Shown here: positions 1 to 10,211 of the stretch, one piece after another
Numbering within the stretch: the stretch's first letter is position 1
How the letters are laid out: every line of letters starts with the position of its first letter
Source of the DNA: Zymoseptoria tritici IPO323
Lineage: Eukaryota > Ascomycota > Dothideomycetes > Mycosphaerellales > Mycosphaerellaceae
Length of the DNA stretch: 64,000 nt
Assembly (NCBI RefSeq): GCF_000219625.1
Contig: NC_018218.1
Coordinates: 5,642,001 to 5,706,000 of the forward strand
Direction of reading: 5' to 3'
Notes under the pieces: generated by a model
The model's input: only the letters and a program-made list of their open reading frames with translations
Database searches by the model: none
Told to the model about the DNA's origin: nothing
Made by a program: the position numbers and the translations under genes

Positions 1-1
1 C

Positions 2-508
2 AACGGCCCCCTCTTCCTCTTCGCCCTCGGAACCGCCGCCCTCCCCTTTCAATCCTTCGCCTCCTACGGCAACGAAGGCACCCCCTCCGTCTCCACCATC
101 GCCCCCTTCTGGGCCGCCACCCGCACCTCCACCGGCCACTACACCGTCGCCCCGGGAACCGAACGTCTTCCCTCGTACTGGTACAATCGACCCACCTCCC
201 TCTCCTTTCCCGAAATCGTGGGACAAGTTTCCGACCTCTACCAAGCCGCGGGCAGTCCTGCGTTTGGAGGTAATACGGGGAAGCCGGACTCGTTTGTTGG
301 GTTGGAGTTTCCCCAGGGGGGGATCGAAGGCGGTGTGTTGAAGAATTCGACGCCACAAGGCGTGGCATGTCTGTTCTATCAACTCGTGACGGACTTTATC
401 CCGTTGAGTTTGGATAATCAGGTGTTGCAGTTGTCGAAGGTTAGTCAGATTTTTGCGAAGAGCAAGTTGACGAGTGTGTTTGCGAATTTCGGGTGTCCGG
501 CTTTGTAG
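2..508 (+). CDS. C-terminal part of a secreted fungal protein, possibly chloroperoxidase-like
   Basis: The reading frame is open from the first bases of the window to a TAG at 506-508, about 168 residues, so the gene starts outside the window. The protein is rich in Gly, Pro, Ser and aromatic residues, with a GNEGTPS stretch near the start, a WYNRP motif in the middle and a C-terminus ending FANFGCPAL. No membrane segment is seen. The style (NGT-type glycosylation sites, cysteines spaced far apart) suits an extracellular protein. From memory it resembles the C-terminal half of secreted fungal proteins annotated in the family-2 (heme-thiolate) peroxidase group, but the heme-binding N-terminus is not in view, so that name is weak. 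That it codes is fairly sure; the function is not. Confidence 0.6.
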   Translation, partial: NGPLFLFALGTAALPFQSFASYGNEGTPSVSTIAPFWAATRTSTGHYTVAPGTERLPSYWYNRPTSLSFPEIVGQVSDLYQAAGSPAFGGNTGKPDSFVGLEFPQGGIEGGVLKNSTPQGVACLFYQLVTDFIPLSLDNQVLQLSKVSQIFAKSKLTSVFANFGCPAL

Positions 509-875
509 AGTGCAGAAGGGAGGGGGAGGTGTATATACGGAACTGGCGCATGTCGAGTGGGATCGTATATGGGGGATTGTATATAGTAATATCACGAGTA
601 TGATGATATGGAGCACAGCATGGAAGCAATGCAAGCTGGATTTTGACAGTATGGTGTGTGGCATTCATTTAGTCTACCTTGAGCATGAAATTACGGAGGG
701 CGGTACAGAAGCGATGCAAGCTGAACTCGGATGTCATGATCTGGTATTCATTCTATCTGCGAGAATATACTGATCGTTCTCGAAAGCCCAATTTCGTATG
801 ATCCTGTCTTGAGCCGTTCGTGACCCGCCCTGTCCGACATCCATCCTCAACTCCTCCACCGTCCGGGTATCAATC
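509..875. other. Intergenic, convergent 3' ends
   Basis: Stretch between two genes that end towards each other. Short overlapping frames on both strands have no protein-like composition. I see no RNA gene or repeat. Confidence 0.6.
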
Positions 876-1650
876 TTACTTCTCATTCTCCTTCTCATCC
901 AAACACACACAAATCGCCGCAATCATACTCAAATCCACACCCGGCGCGACCGTCACAAAGTACTAAAACCACCCATTCGTCAGCAAAAAAACCCCCTTGC
1001 ACCCCATCCTCCCTCCCCATCCCTCAACAACACAATTGAAAAACTCACCGTCTGCTTCCCCCCCACCAACTCCCTCGCATTCGCAAACTGCCTCCCCACG
1101 GTCGCCACAACGCGATCATTGAGGGTTATGTTGGCCGACCGATCAAACCAGTCCCCCTTGACGAGCAACTCGATGTCCCTCCCATCGGAGGCGTTTTTGA
1201 AGTGTACACTGCTCTTACTGCCTCCGAGGGCGAATTTCCCTTTGATCTCGAAGTTGTGCGCTGGGGAGAGTTTCGACTCGGCGGTGAAGGATTTGAAGAG
1301 GGCGAGGGTTTTGTGGGAGAGGGAGCTAGCACACATATCAAATTAGCAGGTGGGTCTTGGGCGGGATGGGATGGGTGGGAGGTTGGGTGGGCGTACAAGA
1401 GTTCCACACCAGCGGGATCGGTAAAGACTTTCGTGGAGTGGAGGGAGATTTTCTTGGGTTTGAGGAGCACCACGGGTTGAGAAGTTGCGGCGTTGACGAT
1501 GGTGAAGCCGTCGCCGGTTAGGGAGAGGACTTTTTCTTTGAGGAGGAGGGTTACGGGTTGGGGGGAGTAGAGGACTGGGTTGGCGGGTTGGGGGCCGAGA
1601 GGGGGGATGAATTCTTGGAGGGCGACGGGAGTTGCGGCGGAGTGGAGCAT
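876..1650 (-). CDS. LURP-one-related (tubby C-terminal-like) protein
   Basis: Three exons on the minus strand: 1650-1397, 1325-1049 and 962-876, joined by GT-AG introns of 71 and 86 nt, give 205 residues. The first exon ends in phase 2 and the third starts in phase 0, and all joins keep the frame. The fold signature of the LURP-one/DUF567 family is visible in order: VTLLLKEKVLSLTGDGFTI, then KISLHSTKVFTDPAGVEL, then HNFEIKGKFALGG, DWFDRSANITLNDRVVATV and the C-terminal block YFVTVAPGVDLSMIAAICVC. The family shares the tubby-like beta barrel with a central helix. In plants it is linked to defence; fungal members have no settled role, and binding to membranes or lipids is only inferred. Divergent from the Pgc1-like gene across about 940 bp. 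Confidence 0.85.
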
Positions 1651-2591
1651 GTTGATTGAGGGAGGTGTGGTGTTGTTGCGTTGGGTCGTTTGTTGATGTT
1701 GGTTTGGCGGGGTATTGAGAAGGACGAATGCTATATGTATCCTCGGTGAGTGGGATATACTTACCGTGAGGTGGCTGCTTGGAATGACGTCTCGAAGGAA
1801 GAGTGAGCTGGGCTTCTTTGAATCGAAAGCAGCGCCACTTTGCTGTGCCATTTGATCTTCAGACCACGGTCTCATCATAGGTGGCTGACGCCCACAGGAT
1901 TCACTCTCGCATATCATCGCCAGGTGAGGTCGCGATTAAAAAACCGGCTCATAGATCCAGGGCATCTTTGTCTTATCACCTGCCAAGGCGTAACCGGTAT
2001 TCGGCGGCAGGGGACACAGGGGACTTCGGATCTTCTGAATCTGAATCGGAGACCGTCGATCGCAACGAAAGATCAGATAACGAATCTACGACATCGATAT
2101 ACACGGACGACAATGGGGGCAGCAGCATCAAGACACCGCACTTGTGGCAGGACAGCAAACATGCCCTCCGCATGACCTAGTTCTACCCTGGACGTGGCCC
2201 CGGACATGAAACAAGAGCAAAAAGTCGTCATAACAACGCATCCCGTCGCCATCTTTGTCCCTCGGCCCGTGGAGTTTGTCGAAGAAAAATCGATCGTCCC
2301 TGAGATACTTCTAGTCTCTCGCGTGCCATTCGCTAGTCGATGTGCAGTCGAGACGTCTATCGCGCTCTTCGGTCCGGTGGTTTGAATGCAAATCATATTG
2401 GACATCTAACAACTCCTACGACGAAAGCACTCTTCTCTTCTTCATGCTCTTCACGAAAACAACACCGCAGAGTTAGGACGACGACGACTGCCTTCTGGAG
2501 GAGGAGACTCTTCGGCAGGCTGTCACCTCCACCGCCGCCCATGAGAAAACGATCAAACCAATCGCCAGGAACCCTCGCCACCAAAAAGACC
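1651..2591. other. Divergent intergenic region
   Basis: Separates the LURP-one gene (minus) from the Pgc1-like gene (plus) and must hold both promoters. Several short frames exist but none reads as a protein. Confidence 0.5.
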
Positions 2592-3698
2592 ATGACCACT
2601 CAAACCCACCACGAAAAGATGTCTCCCTCAGCCCACCAACCCTCCACATCCACCCTCCCGCCCCCTCCGCCGACAACCCTCATCCCCCCCGTAATCCTCC
2701 AACCCGGCGTCGAAAAACTCGACACCCTCATCTCCCTCCCCTCATCAACCACCTTCCCACCCCCATCCTTCCTGCACCCCATCCAAACCAACTCCCACCC
2801 CCTCCCGCAAATCATAGCCCACCGCGGCTACAAATCCAAATTCCCCGAAAACTCCCTCCTCGCCTTCTCCCAGGCCATCCTCGCCGGCTCCCACGCCCTC
2901 GAAACAGACATCCACCTCACCGCCGACAACATCGTCGTCCTCTCCCACGACCCCACCTTAAAACGCTGTTTCGGCCGTCCCGAACGCATCCTCGACCTCA
3001 CCTGGGATGACATCTCCCCCCTCCGAACGGTCGCCGAACCACATGTGCCCATGCCGCGACTGATCGATCTGCTGCATTACCTCTCCTCCCCTGGTCTCGA
3101 AGACATCTGGCTCCTACTGGATATCAAACTGGATAACGATGCGGAGGATGTAATGCGACTCATCGCTTCGACCATCGCTTCCGTGCCGGTCGCATACGGC
3201 AGGAAACCGTGGGAGCAGAGGATCGTGTTGGGCATCTGGGCGGCGAAATACCTCCCCCTCGCATCCCAATTCTCCCCAAACTTCAGCGTCATGCACATCG
3301 GTTTCAAACTCTCCTACGCGCGGCATTTCTTCGACACGCCAGGGGTGGGATTCAACATGCTCCTCCCCATCCTCATGGCACCAGGGGGTCGAAAATTCAT
3401 CCGCGAAGTGCAGTCTCGACGTCGGAAACTCGTCGTCTGGACCGTCAACGATAGAGGGAAGATGGAGTGGTGTGTCCGCAGGGGTGTGGACGGAGTGATC
3501 ACGGATGATCCGGGACTTTTCCTCGAGGTGTGCGAGACGTTTGAGTGGGAGAAACGGGAGCCTTGGTTTGGCGGAGGTGGGGTGAAGGGCTGGTTGGAGG
3601 TGTTGAGGGTTTGGGTTATGGTTACGTGTTTGTGGGTTTTGTTTCGGAGGAGGTTGAGTCCGATTCGGAAGGGTGCGGAGAGGGGGGAGGTGAGGTGA
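2592..3698 (+). CDS. Glycerophosphodiester phosphodiesterase family, Pgc1-like
   Basis: Single-exon gene of about 368 residues from the ATG at 2592. The frame is open further upstream (ATG at 2541 and 2340), but those parts are low-complexity, so the start is uncertain. The GDPD core is clear: IIAHRGYKSKFPENSLLAF with the catalytic His-Arg, then ALETDIHLTADNIVVLSHDP with the metal-binding Glu/Asp and second His, LLLDIKLDN, and near the end LVVWTVNDRG followed by GVDGVITDDPG. This order matches yeast Pgc1, a phosphatidylglycerol-specific phospholipase C of mitochondria and lipid droplets. A hydrophobic segment close to the C-terminus (VWVMVTCLWVLF) followed by arginines looks like a membrane anchor, as in Pgc1. 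The family is sure; phosphatidylglycerol as substrate is inferred from the resemblance. Confidence 0.88.
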   Translation: MTTQTHHEKMSPSAHQPSTSTLPPPPPTTLIPPVILQPGVEKLDTLISLPSSTTFPPPSFLHPIQTNSHPLPQIIAHRGYKSKFPENSLLAFSQAILAGSHALETDIHLTADNIVVLSHDPTLKRCFGRPERILDLTWDDISPLRTVAEPHVPMPRLIDLLHYLSSPGLEDIWLLLDIKLDNDAEDVMRLIASTIASVPVAYGRKPWEQRIVLGIWAAKYLPLASQFSPNFSVMHIGFKLSYARHFFDTPGVGFNMLLPILMAPGGRKFIREVQSRRRKLVVWTVNDRGKMEWCVRRGVDGVITDDPGLFLEVCETFEWEKREPWFGGGGVKGWLEVLRVWVMVTCLWVLFRRRLSPIRKGAERGEVR

Positions 3699-4968
3699 GG
3701 TGATGCGAAGCAGGTCTTGGATAAAAAGGTGGATGAAAGATTCGAGCGGGAGGGCAGCAGCAGGATGAATTCGAGAGAGAGTGTAGTGCATTCCGAATCT
3801 CCGGATCTGCGGTCGTTGGAAGAGCCTGCGACCAGGAATATTGGAAACTCCCTCGCCTACCTCCTCCTTCGCAATCTTCACTACAACCTCACCTCCTTCT
3901 CGCCTCCTTCTCGCCTCATTCTCGTCTCGTTCTCTCCAGTCAAATCAATGCAAGCAAGCATCCTCCTCCCCAACCGCCCCAACTCCATCAACAAAAAGGC
4001 AAGAACTTCCACCAAACGAACCGACAAAGATTCAGACTCGAACCCAAGCCCCCTTCCTCAGTTAACAAAAAACACCACCACCCACTACTCGACGACCACT
4101 CCGTCCACACCTCGGAGTTCTTTACGAAAAGAACTCGTTTCAGATCATGGGATTGCGTGGTGGTGGTGCTGGGGAGGGGGGGAATTTTTGTGTACATATA
4201 CCTCCTTTGTCACGCGCTCCAATTCCTGGCCATGTCACACACACTACGCAGTCTTCGCAGTCTTCGCAGTCTTCGCGGCCCAGCGGAGCGAGGCGAGAAT
4301 ATAGAGCGTGGAAAATTAGAAGACGGAGAGGGGAGGGGATTTGTACACACACTCTCCTCCTTTTCTACGAGGTGACGGGGTGTCTACTGTGGAGTGCTGG
4401 TGAATAACTCCTGAACTCGAAGGGAGAATGGCGCTCGGTTACCTGGATGTCCATATCTCCCACACTTTCACTCTACATCGGCTCTTTGCATGTCGGCTCA
4501 CTGCATATGCAATGCGAGCAGTACGGCGAGAGAGCGGAGCTGCATCTGATGTGCCACAAAGTCGAGCAAGGCGCCTTGGAACCATGAGATTGGACGATGA
4601 AGAACGAAGACGACCTGTACACTGCCTCGAACAGCGTGGCTTCCCCTGCGGAGTGCTCTATGAATACCCATCTATACAACCACACATAACGTCGCGCCCA
4701 AACTCGACGGCTTGCTGGAGCCGGAGCAAGTGTCCCAATGCTGACCACCATTCCGCGTCTATGCAATGCCAGTGCAATATAATGCCATGCCAAGGCGCAA
4801 GACGTCCTCCCAACGCCATATAAATGCTCCTCTTCTGCTTCTCTTCTTCTCTTGACTCGTACGACGACCAGCATCATTCAGCAATACCGCCCATCCACCC
4901 ATGCATGCAACATTAGATCCCCAATCCACCCCGTAGATTCGTACTGCCTCTTTAAGAAATCAATGCTC
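3699..4968. other. Intergenic, convergent 3' ends
   Basis: About 1.27 kb between two gene ends. Parts are pyrimidine-rich. A 9-bp unit (GCAGTCTTC) occurs three times in tandem at 4248-4274. No coding frame here has protein-like composition. Confidence 0.5.
4248..4274. repeat. 9-bp tandem repeat, three copies
   Basis: GCAGTCTTC repeated three times without change inside a non-coding stretch. A simple minisatellite seed with no visible function. Confidence 0.8.
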
Positions 4969-6534
4969 TCAAACATCCTCCCCATCACTCTCATCCCCAG
5001 CCAACTTCTTCTCCCTCGCCTCCTCTTCCATCTCTCGATAAGTTGCCCAACTTAGCAAACCAAATGCGCCGATGATTAATATACCTCCCGCGACAGCTGC
5101 CGTTGTGAGCGGCGAATACAGCGGCGGCGGAAGCATTTGGTCGCACAAGGCAACCAGGAAAATGGTAAGCAGTGCCGCCACGGAACTCAGCACCGGACTC
5201 GTCAGACTGATCAGTACCAAAAAGGACCCCGAAAAAGTGGCGTTGGAGAGAACGGAGATGACGAGCATCCAAGCGGCTTCCCCGCGAGGGAGTTCGAAAG
5301 TTTCGATACCGGTGAAATGGAGAATGGGCAAGGGGATCCAGAGAACGAGGAGTGTGAAGGTTCCAATCATGCTGCCGAATGTGTTGGCGAAGAGCATACC
5401 GCGGATGGGATCGCAGTGTTCGGGTGGGCAGGCCACGCGTTTGTATAATACTTCGTAGAATCCATACAACACGCTTCCCACGCCGATGACGAGATTTCCC
5501 ACCGCGCGGTTGGAAGCTTCGCTGTCGTCTGGGGCGGAAGGGCCACCTGCTCCACCGCCGGATTTGGAGCCGTGTTTGGCTGTACCCGTGTCACCGTATG
5601 CGACGACGAGGACGCCGATGATGGCGATTGCTACGGCGATGACTTTTGATATGCGGAGTTTTTCGTGGAGGATGGGGACTGCGAAGGCGTAGGCGAAGAA
5701 GGCGGAGCAGTTGTAGATTGCGGTTAGGTCGGAGGCGGTGGTGAGGTCGACGGCGACGTACCAGCTTCCTCCGGCGACGGTGAGGGCGCAGGTGACGAAG
5801 GCGGTGGTGCGGAGGAAGTATGGCCAGGGGGAGGCTTTGGCGAGATGCGAGGGGACGACGAGGGTGCGGTGTTCGATCATCTGGGCGGTGGAGGTGAGGA
5901 GGGAGACATGGCGGCGCCAGAACGCGGGCCAGGGTTGGGAGAGTTTTTGCAGGCGGAGGATGAGCAATTGCACGACCCAGAGGAGGGACCAGGAGCCGTG
6001 GGTGAAGTAGAGCATGCAGTAAGGTTTTGTCCAATTCAGGTCGTGTTGGATGTAGACTGCTGTTTCGGTTTGGACGGCGAAGGAGAAGAGGGAGAGGAGG
6101 AGGAAGCAGCCGGCGAGAGTGTAGCGCTGGCGGGTGTTGGATTTGTCGGGGAGTATTTCTGGGTCTCTTTCGTGGAAGCGGGAAGTCGAGTGTCTTGTGC
6201 CTAAGGTGGGACGTTGTTGTGGGGGAGAGGCATAGTCTTGTTGCTTGTCGCCGGCGAGGAGGGGTTGGCGGTGGGCGGTGGAGTGGAGGTCGGAGGGCAT
6301 GTCGTCGGTGGGCTCGTCGTCGCCCCAGTCTTCGAAGCCGCTGTCGTCGTCGTCGTCGTCCGCTTCGTCTTTGAATTGGGAGGGGTCGGCGAGGGTGTTG
6401 AAGGAAGGGGTCGATTGGCGGGAGGGGTGATTGAGGCCGTTGTGGAGGTCGGAGGAGGAGGCGGCGTGGGAGGGCGGAGACAGGGACGAGTCGAGCTCGT
6501 ATGCTTGAGCGGGAGGGTGGTGTGTTGAAGGCAT
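4969..6534 (-). CDS. SLC35F-type drug/metabolite-superfamily membrane transporter
   Basis: Single exon, 521 residues. The N-terminal 130 residues are hydrophilic, Ser/Pro-rich, with an acidic run (DEADDDDDDSGFEDWGDDE). Then come about ten hydrophobic segments, starting YTLAGCFLLLSLFSFAVQ and including TSDLTAIYNCSAFFAYAFAVPIL and VIAVAIAIIGVLVVAYGDTG, the last being the typical second-half start of EamA/SLC35 transporters. The C-terminal tail is short and charged (EMEEEAREKK). This layout matches fungal SLC35F5-like proteins such as yeast YML018C and THI74 of the vacuolar membrane. Substrate unknown. The ATG at 6534 opens the frame and gives the family's usual cytosolic N-tail. Confidence 0.85.
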   Translation of the reverse strand: MPSTHHPPAQAYELDSSLSPPSHAASSSDLHNGLNHPSRQSTPSFNTLADPSQFKDEADDDDDDSGFEDWGDDEPTDDMPSDLHSTAHRQPLLAGDKQQDYASPPQQRPTLGTRHSTSRFHERDPEILPDKSNTRQRYTLAGCFLLLSLFSFAVQTETAVYIQHDLNWTKPYCMLYFTHGSWSLLWVVQLLILRLQKLSQPWPAFWRRHVSLLTSTAQMIEHRTLVVPSHLAKASPWPYFLRTTAFVTCALTVAGGSWYVAVDLTTASDLTAIYNCSAFFAYAFAVPILHEKLRISKVIAVAIAIIGVLVVAYGDTGTAKHGSKSGGGAGGPSAPDDSEASNRAVGNLVIGVGSVLYGFYEVLYKRVACPPEHCDPIRGMLFANTFGSMIGTFTLLVLWIPLPILHFTGIETFELPRGEAAWMLVISVLSNATFSGSFLVLISLTSPVLSSVAALLTIFLVALCDQMLPPPLYSPLTTAAVAGGILIIGAFGLLSWATYREMEEEAREKKLAGDESDGEDV

Positions 6535-6922
6535 GCACGCGGTGGATCCTCGCTACAACCACATGTGACTGTGTCGGTATGGCGTTATCTGCACCACGAG
6601 CATGGACAGGGTGAAGTGAACTGAGACCCTGGAAAATGACCCCGGTTTATTTCGGGGACCCTCGCCAAGGAACGCTCAAAGGAGATGCAATGTCTGGAAT
6701 GGGACATCTCTGACTTCTGGTCGTTCATGCTATGCACAATTGCGCTCATCTCGAAGACATGACTGCTATGGACTCGGAGTACGCCCATTTGTCCGACTAT
6801 GGAGCGAACATGCTTTACCCGGTCCACGCCGATGGCATCATTCATTAGCTCCACGACTCCGCATATCGTCCCTCTCATCAAGAACATGCAGCGCAAAGCC
6901 CATTCCGCTGCGGAAGAGGCGC
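6535..6922. other. Intergenic
   Basis: Upstream region of the SLC35F-type gene. Nothing recognised. Confidence 0.5.
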
Positions 6923-7423
6923 TTAGCACATGCAACCACTGTTCAGCATCACATGCACTCTGAGCTTGACTCTCCGCAGGCAGTCCGACGCTGGCTTACG
7001 CAAGGTCCATTCGTGCCACATCCGCCGTGGGATCTTGTTGCTCGAATGCCGAAAGTCAGTTCCATCAGATCCAAAACCCATCATGTTCCGCCACTCGCTC
7101 TCGGCGGTGGCCTCGTGTCCAACCTCGTTGAAGTTGACAGGCACTCTTGCGGGGTTTTGCATGCTCGTCGACTGCTGTGGCTGAGCTGGAAGAGCTACGC
7201 GACCGTTTGCGTAGTATGGGTTGTTGGAATTGATCGGTGCCGCTAGGTTGAACTGCTGCTGGAAGTTGTTATTGTTGGCTCTCGAGTTGAGGAAACCGCC
7301 GCGGCGCCCTCATCCACGGTCGAAACCTCCTCGCTGTCCGTCTGAAGTCGAGGTTGGGTCTTGAAACCGGTTCTGGGTGAAGCCGTTCTGGTTGTAATCG
7401 AAAGATGCCTTCCCAGGAGACAT
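6923..7423 (-). pseudogene. Decayed RGG/Asn-Gln-rich protein gene with in-frame stop
   Basis: A 167-codon frame on the minus strand from an ATG at 7423 to TAA at 6923-6925 is interrupted only by a TGA at 7310-7312 (codon 38). Either side of the stop the composition is consistent: Asn/Gln-rich with RGG-like spots (GQRGGF before, RRGGF after), then FLNSRANNNNFQQQFNL, and a better conserved-looking C-terminal part with HEATAESEWRNMMGF and RMWHEWTLRK. The TGA could come from a CGA by a C-to-T change. No splice pair that cleanly removes the stop is evident. I do not recognise the family. It may be a recent pseudogene or a fragment of an RNA-binding-type low-complexity protein. Confidence 0.45.
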
Positions 7424-7910
7424 CTGACGCCTCCATTGCGCTGATGAAGGTCATTTGATCGGTCACTGACAGCGCGCCTCAAAGACATAAATCCAGCTTG
7501 TCTTGAAGGTCAGACATGGTTCCATGTGCTTAGAACGGAGTCTACTGGCAGGCTTTGCGAGCGAGAAGCGAAAGCAATGCTGAAGAGGAGCAGGATATGT
7601 CTCGACAGCAAAACGTAGTTTTGTGCACATGAGATCGATCCCACTGGCATGGTGTGTCAGAGGAGAGCGGAAGCAGGTTGGTGAGGCTGGACTGTCGGCT
7701 CAGTAGCAAGACGTGAGTTCTGTGTGCATGAGTTGGAGATCATCGGTCGGGAGTTTGGACGTAAAGTGGAAGCAGTTGGAAGACAGCGGGTGCTTGCACA
7801 TGTGTGTTTTTCAATGCACGATGTGGTGTTCAATGACACGGTGCGGGTCCTGAACATGAAGAGATGGCAACGCAAAAGCAAACAGCAAATCCTCCCTCCC
7901 CTTCACGCCC
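7424..7910. other. Intergenic
   Basis: Between the decayed RGG-like frame and the end of the UstYa-like gene. Only short shadow frames seen. Confidence 0.5.
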
Positions 7911-8989
7911 TTAAAACGGCACCTCCCCAACCAAATCCGTAAAAATCGCATCCTCCGGAATAACCAAATCCTTCTCCGGCGCCAATTTCTTCACCTGCCT
8001 CTCCCTCGCCCAATCCCTCACCGCCTCGAAATCATGACACTGATGCTGCCGCACGAAATTTGGCTGCGTGATAAAATGCGGATCACTCGACCACACCCAC
8101 GGCACCACCCCAATGTCCGCCCCGCACATCAATTTCTCGCGTAGGGCGTCGACGCAGTGGTTCAGATGCGCTTTCTGGACGGGCAAGGAGGCGTTGTGAG
8201 TGGAGGCGTAGTGGTCGCGGTTGAACCAAAGATTTCGGCGAAGGGCGTCCTATGATGGGATCGGTTAGCAAGGGAAGATGTGGTGGAGGAAAAAGGGGAC
8301 TGACGAGACAGTGCAGTTCGTGCACCGCTTCGAGGATCGCTATGTAGCCCGTTACATCTCCGTGCTCGTCGACGTGCATTGCGTTGTGTTGAGGGTCCAG
8401 ACCGAATATGGCGCCTTGGTCGGGAGGGATGACAAAGTAGTCGACTACGAACAGTCTTTGAGTTCTTGGCCATCTTGAGAAGAGGATTGCCACGACTTAC
8501 ATTCCACGCCCAAGTCTTCCCATGCGGCGTCCGGGTCGGATGTTTTGGGGTCGGCGGTGTATGGACTTCCCGAGAAGTTGAATGGCGAGAACCATTTGAG
8601 ATGCCACGAGCGGTCGATATCCGATAGCAGGGAACCATCTGCGGGAAGTATAAGGACGTTGCTTCTCTCTCTCTTCAGAAATGAGCTTCAAGGCAAGACA
8701 TACCGTCGACGGAGAGATCTTCGCAATGGGAAGGGGTGGGCTGACGCCGTAAGACAGCCGCTGTGATGACACTCGACGAGAGGGCGATCAACGCCCCTAG
8801 TAAAAGCAACAACGAGTATTGCAATCGTTTTGATGCGCGATGAGCTGGAGCGGTTGGGTGGTGAAAGAGAAATCCTTCTGTTTCAATGGCGGAGTCATCT
8901 GATGTTGAGCATCGCCCACCTTCGGTGTACGCTTCTTTGGACAGGTCCATGGTCGTGGAGGGAAGTAGTCCACGGCGCCGACGATTCAA
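7911..8989 (-). CDS. UstYa-family (DUF3328) oxidase, candidate RiPP cyclase
   Basis: Four exons (8989-8704, 8638-8501, 8444-8305, 8249-7911) joined in frame by three GT-AG introns of 55-65 nt give 300 residues. Residues about 57-80 form one membrane segment (LQYSLLLLLGALIALSSS), the usual N-terminal anchor. The two family hallmarks HxxHC are both present: HELHC at 183-187 and HLNHC at 216-220, the second followed by the typical DALREKLMCGAD. In known ustiloxin, phomopsin and asperipin pathways such proteins oxidatively cyclise core peptides, with the paired HxxHC motifs thought to bind metal. An ATG 13 codons in (8950) is an alternative start. It is divergent from the repeat precursor gene at 10212 across 1.2 kb, which suggests joint control and a shared pathway. 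Family call sure; substrate inferred. Confidence 0.92.
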
Positions 8990-10211
8990 TGTAGGGCCCT
9001 TGGGGAGGCCACGACACAGCAGCTTCGGTATCTGGAGGCGAAGATTCCAGATACCGAGTTGTCGAGATTCATGCGTGTCCCGAAATCATCCCGAGTTCAA
9101 TGGCACTGGCGATACGACGTTGCCATTACGAAAAGGTATTCGCCGTAGCGTTCTTCTGATCTTGTCATGCCCTGTACGAGGTTGTTCCGCACCAGTAGTC
9201 TCGCGGGGTTCCAGATGGTTCTAACGATCACCGACGATCGCATCATCGCAGTCGACCTGAACCATGTGACATGTTGCAGCGTTGACGGATCGGACTTGCA
9301 GCCGTTATCTCGAAGCAACATCCACATGGCGGTGAAGGCTCGCAAGTGTGGTTTGGCTCGTGTATCTCAAAGCTAAGGCCGGTCAATTTTTTAAGACGTG
9401 GTCATCCACCACTTAAGCCTCGAGAAGCCCGGAGCCAGCAAGATAAGCAATCCTTGACGCGCTACAGGCAAGGTGCCGATAGCTTCACCGGCACCCATCA
9501 CATGCTAGCGAGCTTGATACAGACTGTATCCTGCATACAGGAACAGCACTTACAGTCGGAAACTCAATCGATGCCCTTTCCAGGCAGGTATCGACGGAAT
9601 TTCGAGCTCATGTTGGCCCGGGGAGCGTTCAAGGGGCGGACACCAATTCATGCTCTGGGTACAGGACCTTTATTCACTAGTGCCGACGCTTGATCAGAAT
9701 GCTTCCCGGAGATCGGGATTCATACCAGGATCTCTACCTTCACGTGGCGCATGATAGCGTTCCATGGACCAGGTGACGGGTTTGATCGCGAAGTTTCCCT
9801 TCAAGGCGACAACAACCCATGCATTTGAGCAAGTTGGACCCACAATCGTCGTAAGCTTGATTTGTCGCCAGTCGTCGATGACCATTGCCGAGCCAATGCG
9901 ACTTCGACGATGGCGAGCTCTGACCGGAGATGTCGCCTTATCAGCTGTGGTATTCTGAGCTACTGCTCGTGGACACGAGACAAGGGGTAGCAACACGGAG
10001 CAACAATGCCGCCCAAAGTGGCAAAGACAGCGCCCGCAGTCTGGGTAAATTCCGAAGCGTCGAAGCGAGCCGCGGTCGACTGGCAAGACGGGAGCGCATA
10101 AGTACCTCCAAGAGGGAATCTCTCAGGCGCAGCAACCTACCTTCTACGCATCGAACATCATCTTGCTTTCCCAAAGGGCATTCCAAAGACTCCGACCAGA
10201 ATCTGTTCAAC
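8990..10211. other. Divergent intergenic region of the UstYa/precursor pair
   Basis: 1.2 kb between the start codons of the UstYa-like gene and the repeat precursor. It must contain both promoters. A minus-strand frame at 9694-10086 has some protein-like stretches (WSMERYHAPREGRDPG) and could be an old gene remnant, but it has no family resemblance I can name. Confidence 0.45.

Noticed and set aside
1126..1917. 263-codon frame starting at 1917 for the LURP-one protein
   Set aside because: It reads through the first intron; splicing at 1396/1326 and starting at 1650 gives the conserved protein.
3114..3881. 255-codon minus-strand frame under the Pgc1-like gene
   Set aside because: Pro/His/Leu-rich shadow of the coding strand with no domain.
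5591..6562. Long Arg/Pro/His-rich frame opposite the SLC35F-type gene
   Set aside because: Composition is that of an antisense shadow of a GC-rich gene; the other frame gives a clear transporter.
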